Source: Mycolicibacterium sp. CH28
GTDB taxonomy: Bacteria > Actinomycetota > Actinomycetes > Mycobacteriales > Mycobacteriaceae
Reading direction: 5' to 3'
DNA: 64,000 nt
Assembly: GCF_004745805.1 (NCBI RefSeq)
Contig: NZ_SRLQ01000015.1
Location: forward strand, 1-64,000
Shown: positions 34,991 to 42,933 of the stretch, piece after piece
How positions within the stretch are numbered: the first letter of the stretch is position 1
Layout of the letters: every line of letters starts with the position of its first letter
The notes under the pieces: model-generated
The model's database searches: none
Seen by the model: the letters and a program-made list of their open reading frames with translations, nothing else
What the model was told of the DNA's origin: nothing
Position numbers and translations under genes: made by a program

Positions 34991-36478
34991 TTATCCTCCT
35001 GCAATAAGGCAGACGAGCGGGTAGACAGGTGGGGGTGGATGTAGGTAGAGGTCGTGGGCCATCATCAGAGCGATGGCCGAATCGATGTGCCCGCGAGACT
35101 TGCGTTTGGCCAGCCGGAACCCGTCATCTACGTAGAGCAGCATGGCGTTGAGAATCTGACGCTCGTAATCGGCTGCGCCGTCGTGGGATATCTCTTTGCG
35201 CATGATCGCCTCATACAGGTTTCCCGTCGCGGGAACGGTGCGCGCGATTGACTGCGGGAACGGTTCCATCGGCAGGCCTTCGGCGGCGAGCAAAGCTGCA
35301 GGGAATTCGAACAGCCGCGGGTCGAACACGACCTTGACAAGGTGATACTTCTCGTCGAGATCGCGGATGTGCTGCATGGTTGCCGACACGTCAACGGACA
35401 TGTCGTCAGTGGGCTTCCAGATTCTTGCCGTGGTGTGCAGCTTGCCGTCTGGGGTCTTCTGGCCGATCACTACCGCGGTGGTGTCGTGCTCCTGGCCGAT
35501 GTCCACGCCGACGTAGGTGTCTGCGCCGTCGACCATCTTGTAGTCACTCTTGAGGTCGCGCCAGACACGCCGGCCATCCACGCCAAGCCAACAGTCCGTA
35601 CCCTCTACCCACTGGCTTAATCTGTATGTTCTGAACCAGGATTCGGGCTTGTTGCGTACGTCGTTGCGTAGGGCGTCGATGCCGAGGTAACCCTCGTCGA
35701 TGGCGGGGTTGGCCAGTCGCCACATCGCCTCATCGGTGATATCGCAATCATCCGGCGCGGACAGTTCAGTAAACGAGAACGCCTCGGATGCGTTGCCTTC
35801 TAGATGATTCTGACGCAGCTCCCATAGAGCGGAGTCATCCTTTTTCGGCGACGGGGTGCCGATGCCCACCATGAGTGATTGGCTGCGTTTACCGCCTGCG
35901 CCAGAGGCGTCGTTCCAGGCCTCGAAAGGCTGGTCGGCAACCTCGTCCATAATGAAGACGGTGAAGTCGAGACCCTTCAAGGTCTCGGTGTCGTTGGCGA
36001 TGGGAAAGCACTCGCCGTCGTTGTAGCCGACAAGGACCATCGCTGTGGAGAAGGCGGTATGGACGATTGAGCGCTTACTAAGTTCCGGCTCCTTGGCGAT
36101 CATCTTCGTGACGACGCCGTAGACGCTGCGGACGGCCTGTCCGACAGTCGTCGCGCAGATCGGAACGATTGGCTGGCCGGTGGGGTTGCGGTCGAACACC
36201 GCCCATACCGCGATGGCCGCGAGGAGCGTTGATTTTCCCTGCCCGCGTGGGGCCTGCAAGACGGCTTCGCGGATGCCGGGTTTGAAGATCTTCCGTATCC
36301 AAGCCTTCTGGAATTCGGCCAGCCTGATCGGCCTGTTGTGGCCTTCGCCCTTCGGGCTGCGGCAGTACAGCTCAACGAACCGGATGCACCGCTCTGCCGG
36401 GTCCTTCTCGCGCCAGCGATACCAGGGCGGTTCGGATAGATCCTCAAACTTCGTACGCGCATTGCCACCAACGGCCAA
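34991..36478 (-). CDS. Phage terminase large subunit
   Basis: A 495-residue packaging motor. Walker A APRGQGKST at residues 76-84, Walker B FTVFIMDEVAD with D178/E179, and a C-terminal nuclease domain starting YVGVDIGQEHDTTAVVIG with a second acidic patch VVFDPRLFEFP. Start TTG 36478. No small terminase subunit is recognisable; instead a 660-bp non-coding region and an HNH gene lie upstream. Confidence 0.93.
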   Translation of the reverse strand: MAVGGNARTKFEDLSEPPWYRWREKDPAERCIRFVELYCRSPKGEGHNRPIRLAEFQKAWIRKIFKPGIREAVLQAPRGQGKSTLLAAIAVWAVFDRNPTGQPIVPICATTVGQAVRSVYGVVTKMIAKEPELSKRSIVHTAFSTAMVLVGYNDGECFPIANDTETLKGLDFTVFIMDEVADQPFEAWNDASGAGGKRSQSLMVGIGTPSPKKDDSALWELRQNHLEGNASEAFSFTELSAPDDCDITDEAMWRLANPAIDEGYLGIDALRNDVRNKPESWFRTYRLSQWVEGTDCWLGVDGRRVWRDLKSDYKMVDGADTYVGVDIGQEHDTTAVVIGQKTPDGKLHTTARIWKPTDDMSVDVSATMQHIRDLDEKYHLVKVVFDPRLFEFPAALLAAEGLPMEPFPQSIARTVPATGNLYEAIMRKEISHDGAADYERQILNAMLLYVDDGFRLAKRKSRGHIDSAIALMMAHDLYLHPPPPVYPLVCLIAGG

Positions 36479-37137
36479 TTGCTTTCAACCTCTCTAAATC
36501 GACCGTCGAGTGCATTTGCGACCTGCGGATATCGAGCTATGTCAACGCCTCAGCGCAGCGAGGATTTGCCACCTGACCTGCGGTTTGCTGTGATTCTGGG
36601 GCGGTTGGCTAAAAATGTGCAGCCTGACCCCGGGGTGGTCTGTGACCTGCGGCTTTCCAACTTTTTGGACCGAAATGCTCGCTGCCGCAGCAGCTCTCGC
36701 TTAGTCGCTTAGTTTGCTGCGGACGGGCTAGCCAGGGATCAAGCAACGGCTTAGTCGATTTGCAAACTGCGGCGTGGCGTGCGCACATAATCGCGGCGGC
36801 CCACCGTAGACTGAGGATTCAGCCCGAACCTGTATGACCCAGCCCGAACCTGTTGTTTCGCGTTGGCCCAGAAAGGGGCTGTTATGACCATTCGAGTTTC
36901 GCCGTGGCGCAGGACTGATAAGCGGTGCGAGATTTCGGACTGCAGTGGTTGGCGGATTGAGCGAACCGTCTACTACTACGTGGTGCAATCTGATGACCCG
37001 TATGACAGGAATATTGAGACCGGCTGTAGTGTCCCGGACTGCTATATCAACCTGATCAACTAAGCGCACGTAGGCCAAGAGGGATCGGGCGGCGCGGTTG
37101 TCGGGTACCCCTACCCATACGCGCCGCCCGTCCCGGT
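36479..37137. other. Long non-coding region upstream of the terminase: candidate packaging site
   Basis: No minus-strand gene is supported here. GACCTGCGG occurs at 36520, 36575 and 36644 in the same orientation (a further copy at 43656 and GACCTGCGT at 27648), CAGCCCGAACCTGT is tandemly repeated about 36820-36855, and GCTTAGTCG recurs near 36700 and 36750. A region between HNH and terminase is where cos sites commonly lie. Confidence 0.45.
36884..37063 (+). CDS. Possible small Cys-containing protein on the opposite strand
   Basis: A 59-residue frame with AAAGGGG six bases before ATG 36884: RRTDKRCEISDCSGWRIERTVYYYVVQ, then TGCSVPDCYINL. Four cysteines in CxxxxxC / CxxxxxC pattern suggest a zinc site. 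It is the only plus-strand frame in the right arm with a good ribosome site, so it may be a lone gene or chance. Confidence 0.4.
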   Translation: MTIRVSPWRRTDKRCEISDCSGWRIERTVYYYVVQSDDPYDRNIETGCSVPDCYINLIN

Positions 37138-37413
37138 CTATCTGTTGCCCCGCTTGTCGTTACACGTCATGCACGCGGGTCTGACGTTGGACCGCTCATG
37201 TCCACCACCACGTGACACGGGAAGGATGTGGTCCCACGAGTCAGCCATGCCGGTGCATCCCGGCAGCCGCAGCGTGCACGGCCCTGTGGGACGACCGAGG
37301 GCACGATAGGCCGCGCTGTCGTACGTCGCATGCCGTCGTGCACGAGTGCATGGCGGACATCGGGTGTTCGGCGTCAGCCGATTACAGCCAGGCGTCAGGC
37401 AGCGTCGGTTCAT
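37138..37413 (-). CDS. Packaging-type HNH endonuclease
   Basis: A 91-residue protein with N-terminal zinc pair (CLTPGCNRL, RCPPC) and an HNH core GCTGMADSWDHILPVSRGG, NVRPACMTCNDKRG. Small HNH proteins beside the terminase assist DNA cleavage in HK97-like cos phages. ATG 37413 overlaps the tape measure stop (ATGA), so it is translated with the tape measure. Confidence 0.87.
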   Translation of the reverse strand: MNRRCLTPGCNRLTPNTRCPPCTRARRHATYDSAAYRALGRPTGPCTLRLPGCTGMADSWDHILPVSRGGGHERSNVRPACMTCNDKRGNR

Positions 37414-40400
37414 CGGCGGGCACCAGACGGCGCGTTCTGCGCCCACGTGGCCCGTGCTAGCGCCTCGGCGTTGGCGTCGGGCGACCCGTGGAGCTCGGCG
37501 TTGACGTTGACGTTGTTGGTGGTGTTGTTGTTGGTTTGGCTCGCACGCTCTTTATCGCGCTTGTCGACCTGCTCTGGCGTCAACGGCTGGTCGTTCTTCT
37601 GCTCGGCAGTCTGCTTGCCGGCGAGGTTCTGGGCCGCGGGGCGGATGCCGGCGATACCGCCAAGGATGCGACCGAACCACCCGCGCATCGGGTCTGCGAG
37701 TTGTGACTCGACGGGCGTGAACGTCTCCATCAGTCCCTGCACGCCGATTCCGACCGCCTGAGCACCGAAGCCGATCGCCCGATTGATTTCGTCGATGCCG
37801 ATCTGCGCGGCAGCCGAAGCCGCAGCGCCACCGCCACCCATCGATCCCATGCCACCCGCGAGTCCTGCGGCGGCGCTGACAGCGGAGCCGGCCAGGCCCA
37901 ACAGACCACCACTGCCAATACCGATGCCCGGCGATGCGGGCATGCCTTCGCCTGGCGTGATGCCCATCGACGGGGTGCTGCGGCTACCGGTCGACAATGC
38001 CGGACTCCACGGCAGTGGATAGCCCTGGCCCGGTGAACCCACCATTGGTCCGAGCGGTGTCGGGCTGGTGAGACCGGGGTTGGTCAATTGCGGTCCGCTC
38101 AGCGGCGCGTAGGGCGACGTTCCTGGTGTTCCGAGTGTTCCCATGCCGGGAGCCGTTGAAATGCCCGGAATACCGCCGGGAATCGGCGTTACGGGCGCAT
38201 TGGCGAATTGGCTGTACCCGCCCGGTGTCTGCGCGTTGGTCGGCATGATCTGCCCGAGCACGTTCGGCATGTCCTGCCCGAACATGTTCTGCCGCGGTGC
38301 AAATGCACCCAACAGACCCGTACCAGATCCGGCCGTACCATTCGCCGCGGTGACACCACTCAAGGCGCCGAGCACGGGCGCGAAAGCAAGGTTGGCGAGG
38401 AACTTGGTGATATTCTCCGCGATGCCGGGAAGGCCCTTGGAGATGCCGAAGTCGTCATCGATCTTCGCGCCGAGCTGCTGCATGCCGGTTGCGAACTTGT
38501 CCGCCGATGTGGACAACTTGTCGTAGGTCCCGGTCTGGGCGGTGAGCAGTTTGTTAAGCGACTCTTCGTATTTCCATCCGGCCTCAACAACCTTTTGGTG
38601 TGCGTCGGTCCTGTCGAACTGACCTGCCTTCGGGTCGCGGTTTGTCGCAACCTCATCCAAACGTGCCCTGGCTAGGTCGTAGCCAGCCCGCTGGACGTCC
38701 TGATAATCACCAGCGCCAGCCCCCACAGGGCGGTAGTAATGCTGATTGAACGCCGGATCGAGAGCACCGGTTCCGCCGACACCACGACGGGCGGCAGCCT
38801 CATTGGACCCCCAGTTGAACGGAGTGCCGTCAGGCAATGTCGCCTGCATGTGGGCGTCGTTGAACCCGACATTGAACGCACCCGGTAGGTATCCCGACTG
38901 GAAGCCATGAGCGGTAAGCCATTCCGCAGCGTTGCCGGTGGACATGTTCCGGCCAGCGGTTGATGCGCCATCCATGATGTTGACGAGATCCTCTACAGCA
39001 GAGGAACAGTCACCGAGGCCCTTGGCGAGATCACCGGAGGCGTCGTAGGTTCCAGCAGGGATGCCACCCAAGAGCATGGCGTCACCGGGGTATCCGCCGG
39101 TCGGCAGGCCCTGCGGGAGGTAGTCCGCGATGTTGAGACCGGCGTAGCGGTCTGCCTCTCCCCCACCACCGCCCGACGATGACGAGCTGAACAGACCGTT
39201 CGGGGTCCATCCGCCGGATGTGGGTGTGAGAACCGATCCGCCGAGGAAGCCGGGGCCGGTCGGGAGTGCGGGTAGGTTCGTGCCGGGGAGTTCGTCGGCG
39301 CCACGGCGCTGACGCTGCGCACCAGGACCACCGCCGAGTTGCGGGATACCGGGCAGGATCAAACCGAGGTCGGCGGCGTTCTTTTGATCCGGCATCGCAC
39401 CAACACCCAGAAGTGGTGCGTACTTCGCTAGCGATGCGAGGAAGGGTGCCCACGCCGCGGTTGTCGCAGCGGCACCAGCAGCAGCAGACGCCGGGATGGT
39501 CGTCCCGAGAAGCGTTGAGACAGTGCGCAACGCCGTGGTCAGCGAGGCGATTCCAGAAATCGTCTTCCACGCCGCAAACCCGGCGACCGCAGCCGCAGCC
39601 AGCCCAGGGTAATCCCGCAGCACCTCGGAGACTTCGCGTACCGCTGCAACGACCGGAGGTAGGAACTTTCTGCCCACGTCCGCTAACGCAAGAAACGCCT
39701 TGCCGGCATCCGCGGCCATGTGACCCAACGTCTTTAAGGCGTCGATGCCGTCAGCGATCCATGCTTTTAGTTGACCGGTGCGTTGCGCTGTTTCGATGAA
39801 ACTGGAGAACTTCAGTGCGGCATCGCTGATACCCTTGGCGAGGCCCGGCAGGAAACTCGATCCGACTTCACCGATGCGCACCATCGCGTCGGTGAACGCC
39901 CGAGACGCTGGCGCCATCTGTTGGAACGACGCGGCGATGTTGTCGATCATCGTCTGTATGGACGCCATCGATTGCGGCTTCATGAGCTGCGCACCAACAG
40001 TTTTCGTGGTCGCGTTGAGCGAGCCAGCGATGCTGGTCGTCAAGTCTTGAATTGGCGCTTTGAACGTCGTTGTCAGGCTTCGCAGCTCATCACCGATGCC
40101 GCTGAACAGGCTGTTTTGGGTGGCCTGCTGGAGATCGTGCCACGCGGGCGCGATGCTCTTGATGGACTGCGCCGCCTGGCGGGCGTTCGGTGAGAGGCCT
40201 TGTAGGGCAGCGGCGAACTTATTGGGGTCGGTCTCTTTCACCGCATCGGAGAACCCACGCGTGGCGATCACTAGTGAGCCGATTCCGGCACCGGCGGCAG
40301 CGGCGGCACCAGGCAGAAGTCCCAGCGCACCCGTGGCGGCGGCAGCGGCACCGGCGGCAGCGAGCAGAACAGGCCCCGCGCCCGCCCATGCGAGCGACAT

Positions 40401-40919
40401 TCCGCCCGCAGCGAGGTTGCTACCGACACCACCCCGCGAGGCTTCATCGCGACGGCCACGGTGGAGACGCTGTTCGGCATCGGCACGAGCGTTGATCGCG
40501 TCGGTATGCTTCGCCTCGGCGCGTGCGGCAGCCTCAGCGGCACGAGAGACCTGCAGAAGTTTCGCCGCATGCTGACTCTCAAGCGCGGTCACGCGATCCA
40601 GGTCTTGGACATGCCCACGGCGAGCGTCATGGATCATCGCTTCAGTCCGCAGCGCGCTTTTTGTTGCGGCGTCGACCCTTCGGCGGGCGGTCTCAATCCC
40701 GAGTTCGCGCATTTCGACAAGCTTTTGAGCCTGTACGGCCTTGCGCATCGCCGGTGTCGCGGACTTCTCGAAGCGCTGACCGAACGCCGCGCCGGACCGG
40801 GCGCCCATCTGCGCGAACCCAGCCGTCATATCGCGGTCGACGTCGCGGCGAAGCTTGTCGGCGTCGCGCTTTAGCTCACGATCCTGCAAATTCAGGAGTA
40901 CATCTAAGTGAATGGCAAT
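37410..40919 (-). CDS. Tail tape measure protein with NlpC/P60-like domain
   Basis: About 1169 residues. Coiled-coil N-terminus, hydrophobic Ala/Gly segments near residues 180-225, a cell-wall hydrolase-like domain with C638 (GLGDCSSAVEDL) and H690 (NDAHMQATL), then a long Pro/Gly-rich region. This is the layout of mycobacteriophage tape measures, which set tail length and help cross the wall. The best ribosome site (AGGAGAG) precedes ATT codons at 40917-40922 in frame; TTG 40889 is the first usual start but has no such site. Its coupling to HNH-terminase is unusual. Confidence 0.88.
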   Translation of the reverse strand: MAIHLDVLLNLQDRELKRDADKLRRDVDRDMTAGFAQMGARSGAAFGQRFEKSATPAMRKAVQAQKLVEMRELGIETARRRVDAATKSALRTEAMIHDARRGHVQDLDRVTALESQHAAKLLQVSRAAEAAARAEAKHTDAINARADAEQRLHRGRRDEASRGGVGSNLAAGGMSLAWAGAGPVLLAAAGAAAAATGALGLLPGAAAAAGAGIGSLVIATRGFSDAVKETDPNKFAAALQGLSPNARQAAQSIKSIAPAWHDLQQATQNSLFSGIGDELRSLTTTFKAPIQDLTTSIAGSLNATTKTVGAQLMKPQSMASIQTMIDNIAASFQQMAPASRAFTDAMVRIGEVGSSFLPGLAKGISDAALKFSSFIETAQRTGQLKAWIADGIDALKTLGHMAADAGKAFLALADVGRKFLPPVVAAVREVSEVLRDYPGLAAAAVAGFAAWKTISGIASLTTALRTVSTLLGTTIPASAAAGAAATTAAWAPFLASLAKYAPLLGVGAMPDQKNAADLGLILPGIPQLGGGPGAQRQRRGADELPGTNLPALPTGPGFLGGSVLTPTSGGWTPNGLFSSSSSGGGGGEADRYAGLNIADYLPQGLPTGGYPGDAMLLGGIPAGTYDASGDLAKGLGDCSSAVEDLVNIMDGASTAGRNMSTGNAAEWLTAHGFQSGYLPGAFNVGFNDAHMQATLPDGTPFNWGSNEAAARRGVGGTGALDPAFNQHYYRPVGAGAGDYQDVQRAGYDLARARLDEVATNRDPKAGQFDRTDAHQKVVEAGWKYEESLNKLLTAQTGTYDKLSTSADKFATGMQQLGAKIDDDFGISKGLPGIAENITKFLANLAFAPVLGALSGVTAANGTAGSGTGLLGAFAPRQNMFGQDMPNVLGQIMPTNAQTPGGYSQFANAPVTPIPGGIPGISTAPGMGTLGTPGTSPYAPLSGPQLTNPGLTSPTPLGPMVGSPGQGYPLPWSPALSTGSRSTPSMGITPGEGMPASPGIGIGSGGLLGLAGSAVSAAAGLAGGMGSMGGGGAAASAAAQIGIDEINRAIGFGAQAVGIGVQGLMETFTPVESQLADPMRGWFGRILGGIAGIRPAAQNLAGKQTAEQKNDQPLTPEQVDKRDKERASQTNNNTTNNVNVNAELHGSPDANAEALARATWAQNAPSGARR

Positions 40920-41121
40920 AATGCTCTCCTAGAATCGGAGTAGATAGACGTCGCGAATAATCAGCAAACGTCAGAAGTTGAGGCCCCGCCGCCGACCGCC
41001 CACACCGCAAAAGAAGCGGGGGCACGGGGCGGTGAGCCGCCTAAGGAGGAACGGCTACTACGGCGGCGGGGGTTCACGCGAGTGCAGAAAGGGACGCTCG
41101 CGTGAAGTAGGACCCGGAGGT
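40920..41121. other. Leader region of the tape measure operon
   Basis: No gene supported. On the minus strand AGGAGAG at 40924-40930 serves the tape measure. On the plus strand a lone AAGGAGG at about 41043 has no start codon near it. Confidence 0.4.
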
Positions 41122-41375
41122 CAGAGTGCGGCTAAGGAATCAATTAGTCACGATCGTGACTCGTTGTCTGACCGGCTAGCAACGGGGCCAGCGGGCATTC
41201 CTGGCGTGGTCCTGACCAGCAGAAAGCGCTTACTCTGGATCCAGAGTCGTTGTCTGACCGGCTAGCAACGGGGCCGGCGGGCATTCCTGGCGTTGTCGTA
41301 CGAGAAGCGCTATGCCGAGGTGGCCAAGGTTGGCGCTCCCGTCGGTAACCAGAATGCGGCTAAGGAATCAATTAG
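41122..41375. repeat. Nested direct-repeat and palindrome array
   Basis: Order: X1 (41122-41147), palindrome GTCACGATCGTGAC (41147-41160), R1 (41161-41207), perfect palindrome ACTCTGGATCCAGAGT (41232-41247), R2 (41247-41293), X2 (41350-41375). X1/X2 share 25 of 26 bases, R1/R2 46 of 47. Each R begins directly after a palindrome and contains CGTTG...CAACG. Parts of R and X could be in-frame relics of one gene (SDRLATGPAGIPG; NAAKESI) but no intact frame remains. Confidence 0.75.
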
Positions 41376-41470
41376 GCTGGAACCAGCCCAGTTTTCAAGT
41401 GCCGATGCTCGAAAATCCTCCACCAAGGCCGCGGCTGTGGTGGGCTCCCTCGCGTGGCGCGGTCAACAAG

Positions 41471-41644
41471 TTACTTGGTGAACGGGCCTGTTCGGGTGGT
41501 GTCGACGTGGATCAGATAACGCGTGCCGTCCACCTCGACCGCGGCGCGGTAGCCGCTGCCCGACCACGAGCCGGCGCGCAGGTGGTGGGTCGTGGTCGTA
41601 CCATCGGGGCCGACCACGAGGAGGGCCAACGTGCGGTCAATCAT
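41471..41644 (-). CDS. Small element protein (57 aa)
   Basis: ATG 41644 overlaps the preceding stop by eight bases; the product reads LALLVVGPDGTTTTHHLRAG, then SGYRAAVEVDGTRYLIHVD and ends FTK. Good codon bias and tight coupling support it. Its beta-hairpin pattern resembles the neighbouring small genes. Function unknown. Confidence 0.55.
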   Translation of the reverse strand: MIDRTLALLVVGPDGTTTTHHLRAGSWSGSGYRAAVEVDGTRYLIHVDTTRTGPFTK

Positions 41645-41861
41645 TCGGTTCCTCTTCTGTGATGGCGGCGGTGCGTCGGAGGTCGCGCTGCTCGACCACG
41701 TCCACTAAGGCGTCCGCGACACGCAAGGCCTCGGCGCGGGTCAGGCGGATGCGGGTCGGCTTGGGCCCACCGGCGTACTCGCAGACGGTTACCCCGCCAC
41801 CTCGGTTGCGGGCGTTGATACAAATTCGATGTTCGCGCTCGTCATCGGTGGGGACGTTCAC
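41637..41861 (-). CDS. Small element protein, GGVTV/PTRIRL family
   Basis: A 74-residue protein: NARNRGGGVTVCEYAGGPK followed by PTRIRLTRAEALRVADALVDV. GTG 41861 is preferred because it overlaps the upstream stop (GTGA); a GTG at 41873 is in frame. It shares its beta-strand plus helix pattern with the genes at 41858-42040 and 42733-42933. Confidence 0.6.
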   Translation of the reverse strand: MNVPTDDEREHRICINARNRGGGVTVCEYAGGPKPTRIRLTRAEALRVADALVDVVEQRDLRRTAAITEEEPND

Positions 41862-42040
41862 CGGCCCTCCCACGTGTCGAGTCCGTCGTGGATAAGGTCG
41901 GCGATCTGACGGCCTTCGGTGGCGTCGAAGCGGATGCGTGTCGGCGGTGCGTCGTCATTCGCCTTCGAGATGGTGACCCGACCACGGGCGTCCACGCGGA
42001 CGTGGATTGCAGGGCGGCCAGGCGCGGTGTCGATCTTCAG
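41858..42040 (-). CDS. Small element protein, same family, CTG start suspected
   Basis: A 60-residue frame: RPAIHVRVDARGRVTISKAND then PPTRIRFDATEGRQIADLIHDGL. Its stop overlaps the next GTG. The only start with a ribosome site is CTG 42040 (AGGGGG five bases upstream); no ATG or GTG fits the full domain. Clear sequence kinship to its neighbour supports coding. Confidence 0.5.
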   Translation of the reverse strand: MKIDTAPGRPAIHVRVDARGRVTISKANDDAPPTRIRFDATEGRQIADLIHDGLDTWEGR

Positions 42041-42154
42041 GTTGTCCCCCTGGTGGTTTCGTGTTCGGGCCTGATCACCACCCGCGAGGAGTGCGTTCCG
42101 GCAGGATCATTCGGACGTAGCGGGGAACCCACCCCCCTCGCCCACGGGGGTACC

Positions 42155-42167
42155 GGGGCGAAGCCCC
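42155..42167. repeat. Short GC hairpin
   Basis: GGGGC-GAA-GCCCC perfect stem in the non-coding stretch 42041-42301, beside C/G runs. May end transcription of the Rep-like gene or belong to the origin. Confidence 0.4.
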
Positions 42168-42301
42168 CGAGTTGTGCGCTCTGTTCCGTCCGACGATCAC
42201 GCCGGAAGTTGTATCGAGTTACCCGGCATACCTTGTGCCATGGTTAGCTTGAGAGAGAGTCATAAAGCGCTCCGCATTTGCGCAGGTCAAGACCTATGCT
42301 C

Positions 42302-42393
42302 GTCACCGATTCGGTGACAGCAGTAACCGATTCGGTGACGGAATCCGGTATTTCCCCAGCTCACCGAGCAATAGGCGTCACCGATTCGGTTAC
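42302..42393. repeat. Three iteron-like palindromes, candidate origin or operator
   Basis: GTCACCGATTCGGTGAC at 42302-42318, GTAACCGATTCGGTGAC at 42323-42339 and GTCACCGATTCGGTTAC at 42377-42393, with a half-site TCACCGAG at 42361. The first two are 21 bp apart, two helical turns, so they face the same side. The third overlaps the stop of the Rep-like gene. An A/T-richer stretch (42241-42300) lies beside them. Confidence 0.65.
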
Positions 42394-42719
42394 GGGTGCA
42401 GCCTGCATTCAGCGAACTTGTGACCCCTCGCCCCGCCGCAGATCTCATCCGGCAACACCAGACAGTTAATGTTCGACCCGCTGGCCAGGAACCCGAGCTT
42501 GACGGCCTGGCGGATCTCGTTCTGTACGTGGCGCTTGCTCTTGCCTAGCAGTTCCGGCAGCGTCGACTCCCCACCCAGGTAGAATGTGGCGTGGCCGTTT
42601 TTGGTGTGGTTGCCGTAGGCCATCGAGACCACCCGCAGCCACAACGGCAGTAAGGCATCCTGCGCGCGACCGTCCCAGAACGAGAAGTAGTGAATACCCG
42701 CCGGGTCGGTCGCGGACAT
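42390..42719 (-). CDS. Replication-type DNA-binding protein (helix-turn-helix)
   Basis: A 109-residue protein: FSFWDGRAQDALLPLWLRVVS, then an HTH-like segment ESTLPELLGKSKRHVQNEIRQ and AVKLGFLAS, the pattern of phage replisome/RepA-type winged helices that recruit to repeated origins. ATG 42719 lies 13 bases after the previous stop. Its 3' end runs into the iteron-like repeats, the typical layout of an initiator followed by its origin. Confidence 0.6.
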   Translation of the reverse strand: MSATDPAGIHYFSFWDGRAQDALLPLWLRVVSMAYGNHTKNGHATFYLGGESTLPELLGKSKRHVQNEIRQAVKLGFLASGSNINCLVLPDEICGGARGHKFAECRLHP

Positions 42720-42732
42720 GTCATCGGTGCTC

Positions 42733-42933
42733 TTACGGGTGGTAGTCAACTTCGGTCGTCTTCTCTGCCGCTGCGCGGCTGCTCTGTCCTGACAGTGTGT
42801 AGATGGCATCGAGTACGGCGGCGAGTTCATCCGGTGCGAGCATGATGTGGCTCTTACCCTGGTGGATCGTTACGCCGCCGTCACGGCGTGGTGCGATGAA
42901 TGTTGGTACGCCCCGGCCTATGTCGACTCTCAC
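42733..42933 (-). CDS. Small element protein, GGVTI family
   Basis: A 66-residue protein: RRDGGVTIHQGKSHIMLAPDE then LAAVLDAIYTLSGQ. It shows the same strand-turn-strand-helix pattern as the genes at 41637-41861 and 41858-42040. GTG 42933 overlaps the stop of the gp10-like gene. Confidence 0.6.
   Translation of the reverse strand: MRVDIGRGVPTFIAPRRDGGVTIHQGKSHIMLAPDELAAVLDAIYTLSGQSSRAAAEKTTEVDYHP

Noticed and set aside
41161..41293. Repeat pair considered as a CRISPR remnant
   Set aside because: Only two copies, 47 bp long, preceded by unrelated palindromes, no cas genes and no regular spacers.
40978..41481. Two plus-strand frames across the repeat array
   Set aside because: They share repeated fragments in different frames, lack ribosome sites at their starts and show no full domain; treated as relics within the array.
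42302..42393. Palindromic repeats considered as CRISPR repeats
   Set aside because: Units of 17 bp are too short, spacing is uneven (21 and 54 bp) and no cas genes are present; iteron or operator fits better.
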